A DNA stretch of 64,000 nt from assembly GCF_017654505.1 (NCBI RefSeq), contig NC_054534.1, positions 43,060,726-43,124,725 of the forward strand, written 5' to 3'. Made by a program: the position numbers and the translations under genes. Position 1 is the stretch's first letter; every line of letters begins with the position of its first letter. The notes beneath the pieces were generated by a model. It saw nothing but the letters and a program-made list of their open reading frames with translations. It was not told the DNA's origin and did no database searches. This DNA comes from Polyodon spathula. Its lineage: Eukaryota; Chordata; Actinopteri; Acipenseriformes; Polyodontidae. Positions 21,297 to 34,984 of the stretch are shown in pieces.

Positions 21297-21331
21297 CACA
21301 CACACATATACATATATTATACACACACACA
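21079..21331. repeat. Compound (TA)n/(CA)n/(TG)n microsatellite
   Basis: TATA, TACA and GTGT blocks alternate over about 250 bases. They yield long but meaningless Ile/Tyr/Thr/His frames on both strands. Confidence 0.95.
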
Positions 21332-21958
21332 CTGAAGAAATATATAAACGCAACATGTAAAGTGTCCATGTTTCATGAGCTGAAATAAAAGATCCCAGAA
21401 ATTTTTTTTTACGCACAAAAAGCTTATTTCTCTCAAACTTTTTGCACAAATTTGTTTACATCCCTGTTAGTGAGCATTTCTTCTTTGCCAAGATAATCCA
21501 TCCACCTGATCGGTGTGGCACATCAAGAAGCTGATTAAACAGCATGATCATTACACAGGTGCACCTTGTGCTGGGGACAATAAAAGGCCACTCTAAAATG
21601 TGCAGTTTTGTCACACAACACAATGCCACAGATGTCTCAAGTTTTGAGGGAGCATGCAATTGGCATGCTGACTGTAGGAATGTCCACCAGAGCTGTTGCC
21701 AGAGAATTGAATGTTCATTTCTTTACCATAAGCCGCCTCCAACGTCGTTTTAGAGAATTTGGCAGTGCGTCCAACAGGCCTCACAATCGCAGACCACGTG
21801 CAACCATGCCAGCTCAGGACCTCCACATCTGGCTTCTTCACCTGCGGGATCATCTGAGACCAGCCACTTGGACAGCTGATGAAACGGTGGGTTTGCACAA
21901 CCGAAGAATTTCTGCACAAACTGTCAGAAACTGTCTCAAGGAAGCTCATCTGCATGCT
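21332..21958 (+). mobile_element. Tc1/mariner element #2, 3' half missing
   Basis: It starts CTGAAGAAATATATAAACGC and continues with the 5' region of a Tc1 family widespread in fishes. The coding start at 21624 gives MSQVLREHAIGMLTVGMSTR, AVARELNVHFFTISRLQRRF and HNRRPRATMPAQD, the paired-type DNA-binding domain. It stops abruptly at about 21958, where a different element's 3' end follows. Confidence 0.75.
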
Positions 21959-22357
21959 GAATGCTCTTTGGTCTTCATTTTCCTTCAGATTCACAGCCTT
22001 ACCAATGATCCTTCAACAGTGGGGTTTTTATCTAGAAAATGTGACAGCAACTTTAATGGTTCACAGGTGGAGGCCAAAGGTAAGGTAATTTTGTCCTCGT
22101 TAGGGCAATTTCTTTCATCGGTGCAAACTGGGAGACTCCACAGCACAGGGATTGAATACTTATGCAAGCAAGATATTTCAGTTTTTTATTTTTCTTAAAA
22201 ATATTTCCCAACATAAAACCAATGTCACCTTACAATAATTGATTCTGAGTTTCAAGGTTTTAAAATAAAATATCGAACAGAACAAAATTTCAATGTACCA
22301 TTTGTAATTCAGTAATATGAGAGAATTGGTCAGGGGTCTGAATACTTTTGCAAGGCA

Positions 22358-22360
<3 letters not shown>
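21959..22360. mobile_element. 3' part of a Tc1-type MITE
   Basis: This ~400-base non-coding piece ends GAATACTTTTGCAAGGCACTG, a Tc1-type terminus, and its interior resembles a MITE common in fish genomes. The left terminus is missing because the piece is joined directly to Tc1 #2. Confidence 0.6.
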
Positions 22361-22446
<86 letters not shown>

Positions 22447-22466
22447 CACACATATATATATATATA
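22361..22466. repeat. (TA)n/(CA)n microsatellite
   Basis: About 75 bases of TA, then CA and TA. Confidence 0.95.
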
Positions 22467-22469
22467 GTA

Positions 22470-23075
22470 GCAATCCTGGGGGGGAATCAGGATAGTGTGT
22501 GTGTTGAGGATTGGGTGGTGCAGGTTTGGCACGAAAGAGGGAGGAGCATATAAGGGAGGCTAGTTTACATATGGTGGGATATGTAAACAAGCCTTGCGGC
22601 ACGATATGGTTTTGCCCCTTTAAAGTACCGACCCAGACGCAGAGATGGAGGTTTTTGAAAGCACTTGCACACTAACATTTTTAATAAAGCTAAATAAGAA
22701 AACAAAAACCGAGCCCTATACGAGCACTGACTACCAAAGACAGGAACCTAAAAGTAAAAACAGGACAGCTAAGCTGTTTACCTGCTGACACAAAAAAAAA
22801 AAAAAAAAAAACACACAGTTTTTACAAGTAACTTTTTCAAAAGGCTACACACAGTACCTTTCTTTCCCATATGCTTGTGCACACTCTCAGACAGGCTCTC
22901 CACACAACAGCAGCCCAGAACAGACTGGCTGCTTTCTTTAAATACCCTGCACCTGGCACCTGGCTCTAATTTGCAATGATAGCCAGGTGCAGGTGATAAT
23001 TAACAATTAACAAAACCAATTAAAATAAGCAAATGTGCATTTGCACACGTCTAAACACTCTCCACTCTCCACCTC
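22470..23075 (-). mobile_element. LTR-like block, minus orientation
   Basis: On the minus strand it shows a TATA-like GGTATTTAAAG near 22940, then a GC-containing stretch, then AGCTTTATTAAAAATG near 22687 as a polyadenylation-like signal. These fall in the order expected of an LTR's U3-R-U5. No coding region is present. TG/CA ends and a target duplication could not be fixed, so the call is tentative. Confidence 0.35.
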
Positions 23076-23084
<9 letters not shown>

Positions 23085-23133
<49 letters not shown>

Positions 23134-23143
23134 CACACACACA
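23085..23143. repeat. (TA)n/(CA)n microsatellite
   Basis: TA run then CACACA, directly before the Tc1 #3 terminus. Confidence 0.95.
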
Positions 23144-24781
<1,638 letters not shown>

Positions 24782-25125
24782 TAGTGCACTTGAAGGCAAA
24801 TCTGTCCCCGGGAATGCATTGCAGAACGAAGTCAAAGGTAAAAGAAGAAAGAGGTACTGCAAGTCCTATTGCAATTGTAAATCTTGGAATGTGTGAAGCT
24901 GTTTATCTTTGTTTGTTCAAACAAAAAGGGGTAACTGTCTGACGAGAGCGAAATTATGAAGGAGTATGAGAACCATTTGGATTGGTGTTTAATATGCTTT
25001 TCCACTAAGCGCCAAATTGTATTTAAATGAGAGATTATAGGGCCAACATAAAGGTTACATTGCTTGAGAGGAACAGCAGAGTAAAATAAGTCTTGGAGTC
25101 TATGTGAATATACAACCTCGTGTTT
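24782..25125. other. Gene-free spacer
   Basis: No motif recognised. Short frames on both strands lack known domains. Confidence 0.5.
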
Positions 25126-25506
25126 CACTCCTATGCTGATGACACCTAGCTTTACTTAAAACTCGACCCTGGTAGCCCCTCTGCCATGGTCTGGCTCTCT
25201 GCCTGCATTCAAGACAGAGGCCTGGATGTCTGCCAATTTTCTTCAACTGAACATTAACAAATTTGAACTCCTTCTAGTAGGATCTAAAACTCAACTTAAG
25301 AATCTCAACGTAGCTGCCCTGAACCTTGGAAACTGTCTGCTGCTGCCTTACCCCTCAGTACGAATCCTTGGTGTACTTCTTAAAAGCAACCTCTCCTTTG
25401 ATGCCCACATCTCCTCCTCAAATCTTCCTTCTACCATTTTAGAAACATCTCCAAAATCCATCCCTACCTTTCCCTCCCGGATGCTTCCACATTACCATTC
25501 GTCCTG
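25126..25506 (+). pseudogene. LINE reverse-transcriptase fragment (L2/Rex1-like)
   Basis: YADDT at 25132-25146 is followed in shifting frames by MSANFLQLNINKFELLLVGS, LNLGNCLLLPYPSVRILGVL and SNLSFDAHIS, the thumb/connection region of L2- or Rex1-type fish LINEs. It differs from the CR1-like copies here. It is truncated at both ends and abuts the DIRS element. Confidence 0.65.
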
Positions 25507-25975
25507 AGCACAGAAAGTATCTACACTTCTCTTTTGCCATTCGGCCTCTCCCTAGCTCTGCATATGTTTTCAAAGTGTGTGGACGCTATCCTGGCTCCAC
25601 TGTGGCTGCAGCGGATCAGAGTAATGAATTACTTCGATGACTGGTTGATCTGTTCCTAGTCACAAGAGGGAGCACTGGCCCACGCGGCAGTTGTGACAGA
25701 GCATCTGGTCAGACTGGGCCTCACCATAAACGATGCAAATAGTCAGCTTACACCAGTGCAGTGCACCATGTACTTGGGGCTCCGGCTGGACTCCACTACA
25801 ATGTGTGCATACCTGTCAGATGACAGAGTTGCAGCTATCCAGGGTTGCCTCTCCCTGTTTCAATAGGGATCACAGGTCACCTTCAGACTGTGTCAGAAAC
25901 TATTGGGTCTGATGGCCGCAGCTACATTTGCCATTCAGCTGGGTCTGCTTCGTGTGAGCCTGCTACAAGCATGGC
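25507..25975 (+). pseudogene. DIRS reverse-transcriptase fragment
   Basis: Reading RKYLHFSF, FGLSLAPHMFSKCVDAILAP and VMNYFDDWLICS gives the DIRS fingers and the catalytic YFDDW box. LGLTINDANSQLTPVQCTMY and LCQKLLGLMAAATFAIQLGL follow. Stops after ICS and SLFQ and one early frameshift inactivate it. Confidence 0.75.
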
Positions 25976-27928
25976 TCGATCATTTTGAATGACCTTTGCT
26001 GCTACTACAGTGTTTGCCACTCCTCCTACTTTTGTGTCATTTGCAAATTTAACAAGTTTGCTTACTATACCTGAATCTAAATCATTAATGTAGATTTGGA
26101 ATAGCAGAGGACCTAATACTGATCCCTGTGGTACACCACTGGTTACCACACTCCATTTTGAGGTTTTTCCTCTAATCAGTACTTTCTGTTTTCTACATGT
26201 TAACCACTCCCTAATCCATGTACATGTGTTTCCTTGAATTCCAACTGCGTTCAGTTTGAGAATTAATCTTTTGTGCGGGACTTTGTCAAAAGCTTTCTGG
26301 AAATCTAAATAAACCATGTCATATGCTTTGCAATTATCCATTATCGATGTTGCATCCTCAAAAAAATCAAGCAAGTTAGTTAGACACGATCTCCCTTTCC
26401 TAAAACCATGTTGACTGTCTCCCAGGACCCTGTTACCTTATAGGTAATTTTCCATTTTGGATCTTATTATAGTTTCCATAAGTTTGCATATAATAGAAGT
26501 CATATTTACTGGTCTTTAGTTACCTGGTTCAGTTTTGTTTCCCTTTTTGTGGATCGGTATTATGTTTGCAATTTTCCAGTCTGTCGGTACCACCCCTGTG
26601 TCAAGAGACTGCTGCATGATCTTGGTTAGCGGTTTGTAAATTACTTCTTTCATTTCTTTGAGTACTACTGGGAGGATCTCATCCGGCCCAGGGGATTTGT
26701 TTATTTTAAGAGCTCCTAGTCCCTTTAACACGTCTGCTTCGGTTATGTTAAAGTTATTTAAAACTGGATAGGAACTGGATGACATGTGGGGCATGTTGTC
26801 TGTATCCTCCTTTGTAAAAACTTGTGAAAAGTAATCATTTAATATATTTGCTTTTTTTTTTTTCTTCATCTATGATTTTGCCATTTGTATCTCTTAGACA
26901 TTTAACCTCCTCTTTGAATGTTCTCTTGCTGTATTGAAAAAAACATTTTGGAATTGGTTTTAGCCTCCTTAGCAATGTTCATTTCTATTTCTCTCTTGGC
27001 CTTGCTAACTTCCTTTTTTACTTGCGTTTGCAGTTCTGTGTACTCTTTCTGTGTACTTTGTTTTTGGTCCCTTTTTAACGCTCTGTAAAGTACCTTTTTT
27101 TCTGAATATTTTGTTTAATTGATCTATTAAACCATTTTGGCAATTTAGTTTTACATTTAGATTTGTCTACTTTAGGGATGTAATTGTTTTGCGCCTCTAG
27201 TACTACATTTTTGAAGAACAACCATCCTTCTTCTGTGGGTGTTTTCTCTATTTTACTCCAATCTACTTCTGTTAGTCTCTGTTTCATACCTTCATAGTTT
27301 GCTTTTCTAAAATTGTAAACCTTAGCTTTAGTCATTACTTTTAGGGTTTTAAAAAACACTTCAAATGAGACCATGTTGTGGTCTGAGTTTGCCAGTGGTT
27401 CTCTGACCTCTGTTTTAGTTATTCTATCTTCGTTATTTGAAAAGACTAAATCAAGGCATGCCTCCCCTCTAGTCGGTGCCTTGACAAATTGTGTTAGGAA
27501 GCAGTCATTTGTCATTTCCACCATTTCTATTTCATCCTTCTTGCTACCCACAGGGTTTTCCCATTTTATTTGGGGGAAGTTGAAATCCCCCATTTGTATG
27601 GCTTCTCCTTTGCTACACGCATTTCTAATGTCATTGTATAACAGATTATTGTGCTCACCGTCTGAATATGGCGGTCTATAGCATGCTCCTATTATTATGC
27701 CCTTTGAATTTTTGTACGTTATTCTGACCCATATTGATTCGGTTTTATTTTCTTTGTCCAGGTTTAACACCTGGGCTTCAAGACTGTTTCTTATGTATAG
27801 TGCTACCCTTCCTCCTCTTCTGTCCTGCCTGTCTTTCCTATACAGTGTATACCCACAAATATTATATTCGTCCCCAGCACTCTCAGACAACCAAGTTTCT
27901 GTAACACCTATCACATCATACACTGTCG
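25976..27928 (-). pseudogene. CR1-like LINE internal fragment, minus strand, inside DIRS #1
   Basis: On the minus strand it runs from the endonuclease (VIGVTETWLSESAGDEYNIC, MGDFNFPQIKWE, LANSDHNMVSFEV) into RT (GVPQGSVLGPLLFQIYINDL) and stops at ...KVIQND. The catalytic box is FAND instead of FADD. It is the same family as the + copy at 7873-10152, but here the 5' leader and the whole 3' third, including the 3' tail, are missing. That is not the usual truncation pattern. A few frameshifts occur, for example near 26860 and 27095. Confidence 0.82.
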
Positions 27929-28760
27929 ACTGACTGTGTCTAACGCGTGCTCAGCAGCCTTACGCTGGTGGAGGAATACCTCACCTGCGCAAAGGTGTGC
28001 AAATGGGAGTAGTGCTGAACCACCAAGTGGTGAAGACAGACGCTTACAACTTGGGTTGGGGAGCAGTCTGGGAAGGCAGAGGAGTATGCAGATCCTGGCT
28101 GGACCGCTGGACATCCCTGAACATAAACATGCTGGAATTACCCCGGTATCCCTTGCTATCAATCACTTCCTCCCAGTGCTGAGCGGTACACATGTGTTGA
28201 TCAGAATGGACAACACGATAGTGGCGGCAAATGTCAACCACCAGGGGGGCCTACGATCCCCAGGATTGCATCGCATGGCCTTCAAGCTATTAACATGGGC
28301 TCAGAGGAATTTGCTGTCCCTACAGGTGACATTCCCGGAGCGGTGAACTGGGCAGTGGACCTCCTCTCCAGGAGCGGACCGCATCCATCAGAGTGGCGAC
28401 TCCACCCTCAGATAGTGGAGTGCATTTGGGAATGGTTCGGGAAGGCGCAGGTTAATCTCTTCTCCTCGGCAGAGACAACACATTGCCCCCCGTGGTATCC
28501 CCTCCACCGCTTAGGCGGTCCACTCGGCGTAGACGCCCTAGAGCACGGATGGCCCAAAGCGTTTTTGTATAGTTTCCCGCCTATACCGCTGCTCTCAGTT
28601 TTTCTCGAAAAAGTCTGGTTAGAGAAAGTCAGTTCTCCTAGTGGTGCAGGAGAATATGGTTATCGATTCCACTTCACTTGGATCTCCTCAGTCAGGCAAA
28701 AGGCTCTCTTTGGCACCTGGAGCCGGGCAGGTTCCGACTATGGGTCTGGCCCCTGAAAGG
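27929..28760 (+). pseudogene. DIRS RNase H and connector
   Basis: Frames give KTDAYNLGWGAVWEGRG (first Asp), LSGTHVLIRMDNTIVAANVN (HVLxRxDNT), NHQGGLRSPGLHRMAF and VNWAVDLLSR, the DIRS RNase H. The connector SEWRLHPQIVECIWEWFGKA, typical just before the recombinase, follows. Frameshifted. Confidence 0.75.
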
Positions 28761-28789
28761 GACCGCTGGCTAGCTAACTCCACTAGGTC

Positions 28790-29750
28790 TTTATATACCT
28801 GTAAGTAGAAGTATTTTCAGGCTTGGTGTCTGGCTAGAAGCCATGATTCCATATCTTGCCCTATGTCAGTCATCTTGCAGTTTCTACAAGAACTGCTTGA
28901 TGCTGGAAGGTCACCTTTCACCTTGAAGGTGTATTTAGCAACTATTTCTGCTTGTCATGCCCCCGTAGATTCAATGTCTCTGGGTGCACATTTTTTGGCT
29001 ACCCGTTTTCTTAAAGGCACCTGGCAATTATGCCCTCCTAGGAGGACTGTTCTCCCCGAATGTAGCTTTAATATTGTACTGGAGGCTCTCACAAAAGCCC
29101 TGTTTGAGCCCATACACTCCATAGAGCAGAAGTACCTGTCTGTGAAGACAGCCTTCCTCTTGGCAATCACCTCCACTAAACGGATCAGTGAGCTGCAGGC
29201 GCTGTCTGTGCACAGCTCCTCTTGCGTATTTGGGAGGATGGCAGCAGGGCGTCTCTTCGCACCAACCCTGATTTCCTCCCCAAGATGATTACAGCTTTCC
29301 ACATTAAGCAATCAGTCTGTGGAACTGGAATCCTTCCATCCACCTCTGTTTGCTTTAAGAGAGATTGAATTTCCTCTGCCCAGTGCAGGCATTGAAATGC
29401 TACATGCATAGGATAGCAGCGCTGCGTCAATCTGACCAGCTCTTCATCTGTCATGGAACAAACCCTTGGACAGCCCCTCTCTAAGCAACGTCTGTCACAC
29501 TGGATTGTGGACAGTCTCAACTGCGTATAATGGTGCTGGCTTGCCCCCTCCTGGCAGGGTAGCCGCACAATCCACTAGAGGGTTGGCTACATCTTGGGCC
29601 CTTTTCAAACATGCCTCGATGTCTGATATTTGTACTGCGGCTAGCTGGGCTATTCCGCATACTTTCTCCAGGTTCTACCGTCTTACTGAGGTAGACCCTG
29701 CCTTGCCTTCTGTAGGCACAAGGGTGCTTGAGGGTGTAAGTTCACACCGC
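28790..29750 (+). pseudogene. DIRS tyrosine recombinase #1
   Basis: The core-binding part is FLQELLDAGRSPFTLKVYLA. The catalytic part has KTAFLLAITSTKRISELQAL, carrying the first Arg in the KR-ISEL box, and AQSTRGLATSWALF (H/S-TRG, second Arg). It then reads AASWAIPHTFSRFYRLTEVD with His and nucleophile Tyr. The usual H-x-x-R His appears as Gln (AQSTR). Stops and shifts near 29300-29460 break the frame. Confidence 0.78.
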
Positions 29751-29759
29751 TAACCATTG

Positions 29760-30112
29760 GGTTAGCCAGTGTATGTGCGTCCCTCATATGCTGCCATTCC
29801 TTCTCCCTCGCGACGTCTCTGGTTATCCCATACCTAATGTCGTGGTGGTCATCTTCGAATTGAAAGGGAATATTAGGTTACTTACCGTAACCCTGGTTTC
29901 CTCAAAGAGAAGACGACCACCACCCACAAGGTCACTTTGGTCACTCTCATGGGTTCCATGGAAAACGAGAAATGGCTTCCTTTGGATGGCCTATCAGCAG
30001 CTCTGGTATAGAGAGCTTAGAAATACCTACCCAAAGGGCAGAAATATCCCATACCTAATGTTGTGGTGGTCATCTTCTCTTTCAGGGAAGCATGGTTACA
30101 GAAAGTAACCTA
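29760..30112. repeat. DIRS #1 3' inverted terminal and internal complementary repeats
   Basis: TGGTGGTCATCTTCGAATTG, then GAGAAGACGACCACCACCCA (inverted), then GTGGTGGTCATCTTCTCTTT. This is the internal complementary region followed by the right terminal repeat, as in DIRS elements. Confidence 0.7.
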
Positions 30113-30530
30113 AACTTATCTTCGGTGCATAGCCAAAGTACATTGTAAAAGCTGAAATATCTTTATTCTACTCCATATTAATAAAACAATTACAGAACAT
30201 ATAACAAACAAGTGAATTTCTATAATGCTGAAAAGGTGCACTTATGTTAACCTATATGTGAAATTTATAAATGGTCATTGTGGTTTGGTTGATGAGCGTT
30301 CTTTCTACTCTACCTTGTGTTTTGGAATGTTTTTACTATGCTTCACTGCAGTTCTATATTCTTTTACTGCTATTCTCCAGAGAGTATTAAATATTTGAAA
30401 GGTTGTTACAACACTAGTATTTCTTGGGAACACCAGGAATACAGATACTGCAAAATAAACACAGAAATCTCCTCCTGAAGTGTTGGCAACATTGGTTTGA
30501 GATGTTAACTCAACTTTACACCCACTAATG
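30113..30530. other. Gene-free spacer left of the duplicated segment
   Basis: No coding motif seen. Confidence 0.5.
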
Positions 30531-30626
30531 TTAAACACACTAATGTCAAGGTTACAAGGTCCTGTCTCTGATGTAATGTTTTTACATAAATGTTTGTAAT
30601 TTAGTAATATTTTATATACTTTAATC

Positions 30627-31223
30627 CAGGGGTTCCCAAACTTTTTTACCAGAGGTCCACCTATTCAGATGCATTAGCCACTGCGGCTCACCAGCACTCT
30701 TGGAAAATGTCAAATTAAAAACATTTAACATGTTGAAACTTGTAACATTATAAATAAACCTAATCTAAACTGTGCTTTATTCATGTGAATGCATATTGTG
30801 TAAGAAGGAAATCACACAGAATATGCATAGAGTGAATTTTTTTTTTTTTTTTTTTTAAAACACTTTAATTTTAGTAAATAAAATAAACTGAAAAAAAATA
30901 ACCAGAAGTTGTTATCAAAACTTTAAAATTAGGTACTTTTGTATAATTGAAAGTTTTAGAAACACAGTTATTTTTTCTTGGTAATCAAACAAGAAAGAAG
31001 TGAATGTCTCTTATTGTTCCCATTCATAAATACCTGAACAGGAATCACTTTGAGTAAAACCTGTAGAACGGGCACAGAAACATAACTCTTGAATCCTAAT
31101 TTCTGAACACTAACTAAAACGTACAGCCGTTACCTCATACTGTCATGCATACAATACAGAAGGAAACGTGAGCCTGGCACAACTTGCAAAATCACATTTG
31201 CTTGCAACATCTCCCCCCCGAAC

Positions 31224-31254
<31 letters not shown>

Positions 31255-31649
31255 AAAAAGAAAAAATCGGAGCGCAGTTGTGCCACTTAACCAAAAGAAA
31301 ACTGACAAAAATCAAATCCATCTGCAGCGAAATTTGAATCCGTGAAAAAACTTTTTTTTTTTTTTATTACTATTTTCCAACATCTGTATTTTAAGACGAC
31401 TGTGAACGAATCATTAATCAGTAAAACAACAATCTATCCAAACATTTTAATAAATCAATTACCGGTATGTAACAAGATTTATCAGTTTGATTAATAACTT
31501 GATTTAGTTCATATTGAAACATACATCAAAACACTCAATATTTTAAATGTTAATTGCTAATTAGTCACAAAAACGTATTCATCATCGACATCAATTGAAT
31601 TTGTAAATTAATGTTATCAAGTACAAAAGTTAGTATGAAAACGTTTCTA

Positions 31650-31687
<38 letters not shown>

Positions 31688-32060
31688 AAACAAAAAAACC
31701 ATTCCAGCACCTCAAAAAGGAGCCCACGGTACAAACGCATTCAAACTCCTGTAGCTGCCTTTTTTGTTCTTTATACTTCGCAAAACTTATTCTTTGGTAG
31801 CGGATTCGACATATTCTAATTTTACTAATACTGAACACACTGTTTACATCTGCCCGCAGAGCGATCACATGACCGTAATACTGCCCTATTGTCAGAGCCC
31901 TAGTTCTACATCCCTCCTACAGGTAGGCAATCTGTGAGCTCTGTTTTGTGAATTTCTGCTTTCTGCTTTGATCGCCGCCTACTTTTCACTATACATAGAA
32001 TGTCATTGCTAATGCAGCCCACCCGGGACTGCGTCGTGGACCACAGTTTGGGAACCCCTG
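30627..32060. mobile_element. Non-autonomous hAT element (1434 bp) with 8-bp target duplication
   Basis: Termini CAGGGGTTCCCAAAC and GTTTGGGAACCCCTG are perfect inverted repeats. CTTTAATC flanks both ends (30619-30626 and 32061-32068), the 8-bp duplication of hAT. The paralogous segment at 39361-39385 has the uninterrupted site. No transposase is encoded. The interior has long poly-A/T tracts at 30838-30856, 31225-31262 and 31651-31686. Confidence 0.9.
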
Positions 32061-32332
32061 CTTTAATCTGTACCAATTTCAACTGGATTATTTGCAGGTA
32101 TGTGGAAACAAAGAATGGTCTTTGGAGGAACAACCTCAAATCCCTCCATTTTAGTGTTACACTTTTTTCCAGTCATAAAAAAAAAAAATCTGATTTTAGC
32201 ATTAATTCGTTCAATACTAACAGACCCCAATTAGCACTAATCTTGCTAATCTTGAATAAATTTCCTAAAGTAACAATGAGTAGTCCAGGATTGTGCTAAT
32301 TGAAGTCTGTGGAACTAGTCATAACTTTACAG

Positions 32333-32364
<32 letters not shown>

Positions 32365-32530
32365 ACCCTAGGATAATTAATTAAAAAGTTTCAGTATATT
32401 ATAATGAAAATAGGAGTATAAAAATACATATTATATCAAGTTTTTTTTGCAAGTCATCTTCTCTCCTCTACTGGAGCAGTCTGCAGTGTTGTGAGTAGTT
32501 CCCTTTCAATGGAATGACAACCATTACCGA

Positions 32531-34130
32531 ATGGGAAGAGTGCTCTCTGACCGCCACTCACTGAGCATATATAAAAAAGATGCCCAGTGCGACCAGTGCG
32601 CGGCGAAGCTGCCTAGACAGGACGAGCACTTGTCCTGCGCCAGGTGCTTGGGGCCAGACCATGCAGCCAAAGCACTGGTGGGTGAGTTGGACTGCTCTCC
32701 ATGCAGAAAGTTCCCCAAAAGAACTAAGCGCAGGAGAGCAGCCCTATCCTCAATGAAGTCTCCTTCCCCAAACTGCAGAGGTCCTCTAGGACCGCCCCCA
32801 ACAAACCCACAGTGACCAGGGAGCTCCCCAGCACACCTGGGTCACTCTCCCCTTCTCCACCACCTGTGCAGATACGTAGGCGCCTCTCGGTGGAAGCGAG
32901 ATGGTCACGGGCGAGGCGGTACCGCTCGAGAGGGCGTTCACCAGGGGACAGGGGTCACCGCGCAGGTACCGCTGTCCTTCCCCACACAGGCACAAACACT
33001 CCATGTCAGAGTCGCCTCAGAGACACCCAAGCTCGGCTAAGCGTGTTTTCAGGAGCTGGCAGAGACTGTGAGGGCTCAGCAGGCAATGCTGGAGACCCTG
33101 CTTAAATCTCAGGGCAGACTGCCCCCTATCACTGGGCAGCCCCAACTTCCCCAGTCTCGCTCCCCATCCCCAGCTCCTAGACCTCCTAGCCCAGATGAGC
33201 TGTCTTTTTCAGCGTTAAGGTCAGATGTATCTGACCCAGCCACATCAATTGGGCAAGCCACAGCAGGGGGCTCCTTACTGCCCCTGCCACATGTGTTGCA
33301 AAGGGAAGAGTTCCGGGCACTCATGCAGCATGCAGCTGCAACCACAGATGTTCCCTGGCTGGCATGCCCTCCCCTTGTGCCAGGATTTTCTCGTGCTGGT
33401 TCGCTCATCCTGTAGCAACCTAGCCTCCGCCTCCTCAGCCTCTAGAACAGCAGAGGCCCTTCTACACACTGCAGGAGCCCAAGAAGCGGGCCTAGGCAAG
33501 TTCCCCACCATCGGGTCATGGTCACAGTACTGGTGCAGGGATATACCTTCACCAGAGGGGACAAAGACCTGACCTGCCCATCCAAGCCGTGCAGAACAAC
33601 TGTCGCCATGCTAAAAAAGGCGTATGTGTGAGCGGCACTATCAGCCAGGGCGGCCAATGCAATTGCTATACTGGTCCTGTACCAGACACAGCTGGCTGTG
33701 AGGCTGCAGGAGCAGGCAACAAAGGCGGACAGAGGGGAGCTACTGGCAGTAACAAGAGCGATGACAGACCTAATGAGGGAGTTAGGTCAGGCATCAGGCA
33801 GGTCTCTAGCCGCGCGCAGACACCTCTGGCTAACGCAGGCCAAGGTTGTCGAGACCGAGAAGGTAGCGTTATTAGATGCCCCCATTACACCGGGGCAGAC
33901 ATTCGGAGCAACCATTGATGTGAGCCTTGCGAGGTCTCACAAGGCCACGGAGGTTACTTCAAAGTTCTCGCGCCTTCCTGCCTACCACCTGCGCCCAAGG
34001 TGGCCTTCACAGTCTGCAGGGGCAACAGGGCCTGAACGCCGTCCGCTGCCCTGAAACAGACAAGCAGGCAGAGGAAGAGCTGGCAGCTAGGGGTGCTGAG
34101 AATGCGCACGCTTCCAGCCTGGGTAAATAC
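32531..34130 (+). pseudogene. DIRS #2 gag-like region
   Basis: Near the start lies CDQCAAKLPRQDEHLSCARC, then LGPDHA and CSPCRKF. This Cys-rich C..C...D.H..C..CLG..H pattern is typical of DIRS gag. Pro/Ser/Arg-rich sequence follows. Later come LAVRLQEQATKADRGELLAV, MTDLMRELGQASGRSLAARR and LARSHKATE. Frames change several times. Confidence 0.65.
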
Positions 34131-34720
34131 GCTCAATGTGCACCCGGTCCAAGATTGGTACCAGCTGGTGTGAGTGTCCAGACAGTGCCAGAAGACACTG
34201 GAGTGGTGGCTCCGTACCGGCAATCTGCGGCTCGGATGTCCTCTCGGATCCTCTCACAGAAGGGAAGTGGTCAATACAGACGCCTCCAGCCTGGGCTGGG
34301 GAGCAGTCTGGAATGGGAGAGGAAGAAGAGGTCAGTGGAAGGGACATTGGCAGCAAGCACACATAAATGCCCAAGAGCTGCAAGCAGTAAACCTGCTGTT
34401 ATCTCATTTTTGTCACAGTTAGCGCACAAACATGTGCTTGTCCGGACGGACAATACTACAGTGGTACCCTACATAAATCACCAAGGCGGCCTGCGCTAGT
34501 TGGGCCTTCACCACGCAACGCACAGAAACTTGCATTCCATCAGGGCGGTTCACCTCACCAGTGTGGACAACAAGGCAGCAGACCCCTTGTCCAGAAGAGC
34601 TCTTGACAGTTCGGAATGGAGACTGCAAGTAGTGAAACAGATTTGGGAGAGGTTTCTTACAGTCGACCACAGCCGAGTCCAGTCATTGCCCCCTGTGGTT
34701 CTCCATGGAGAGAGACGGGG
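34131..34720 (+). pseudogene. DIRS #2 RNase H
   Basis: LEWWLRTGNLRLGCPL, VVNTDASSLGWGAVWNGRGR, KHVLVRTDNTTVVPYINHQG and VDNKAADPLSRRALDSSEWR follow directly on the gag region. The RT normally in front of this is missing. One stop after NHQGGLR. Confidence 0.75.
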
Positions 34721-34984
34721 TCCCCCTGGGAGTAGACGTGCTAGCCCACCCCTGGCCTCAGGGGCATTTGTATGCATTACCTCCACTACCATTATTACCC
34801 CTGTTACTAGAGAGGATCAGGGTGGAGAGAGCACAGTTTCTGCTGGTTGCACCCAGATGGCCGAGGCGACCCTGGTTTGCTGTCCTCTCTGACATGTTGT
34901 TGGGTCAACTGTGGCAGCTCCCACGGCGCAAGGACCACCTGAGCCAAGCGGAGGTCAGCTCCAACTCTGGGTCTGACCGTTGAA

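Larger units (their letters stand above)
25507..30112 (+). mobile_element. DIRS-like element #1, 5'-truncated, split by a LINE fragment
   Basis: It carries RT (25510-25975), RNase H (27945-28390) and tyrosine recombinase (28790-29750) in DIRS order, then 3' terminal/internal complementary repeats. The motif CATACCTAATGTCGTGGTGG near 29829 recurs near 30050 and is inverted near 29912. A 1.95-kb minus-strand LINE fragment sits between RT and RNase H. The left terminal repeat and gag are missing. Confidence 0.8.

Noticed and set aside
21031..21449. Several 60-130-aa Ile/Tyr/Thr/His frames on both strands
   Set aside because: Translations of TA/CA/TG microsatellites, with no codon structure beyond the repeat.
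22178..22602. Ile/Tyr-repeat frames
   Set aside because: Same cause: a (TA)n run read through in several frames.
27373..27933. Plus-strand frames of 78-102 aa inside the LINE fragment
   Set aside because: Antisense shadows of the endonuclease coding sequence, which reads well on the minus strand.
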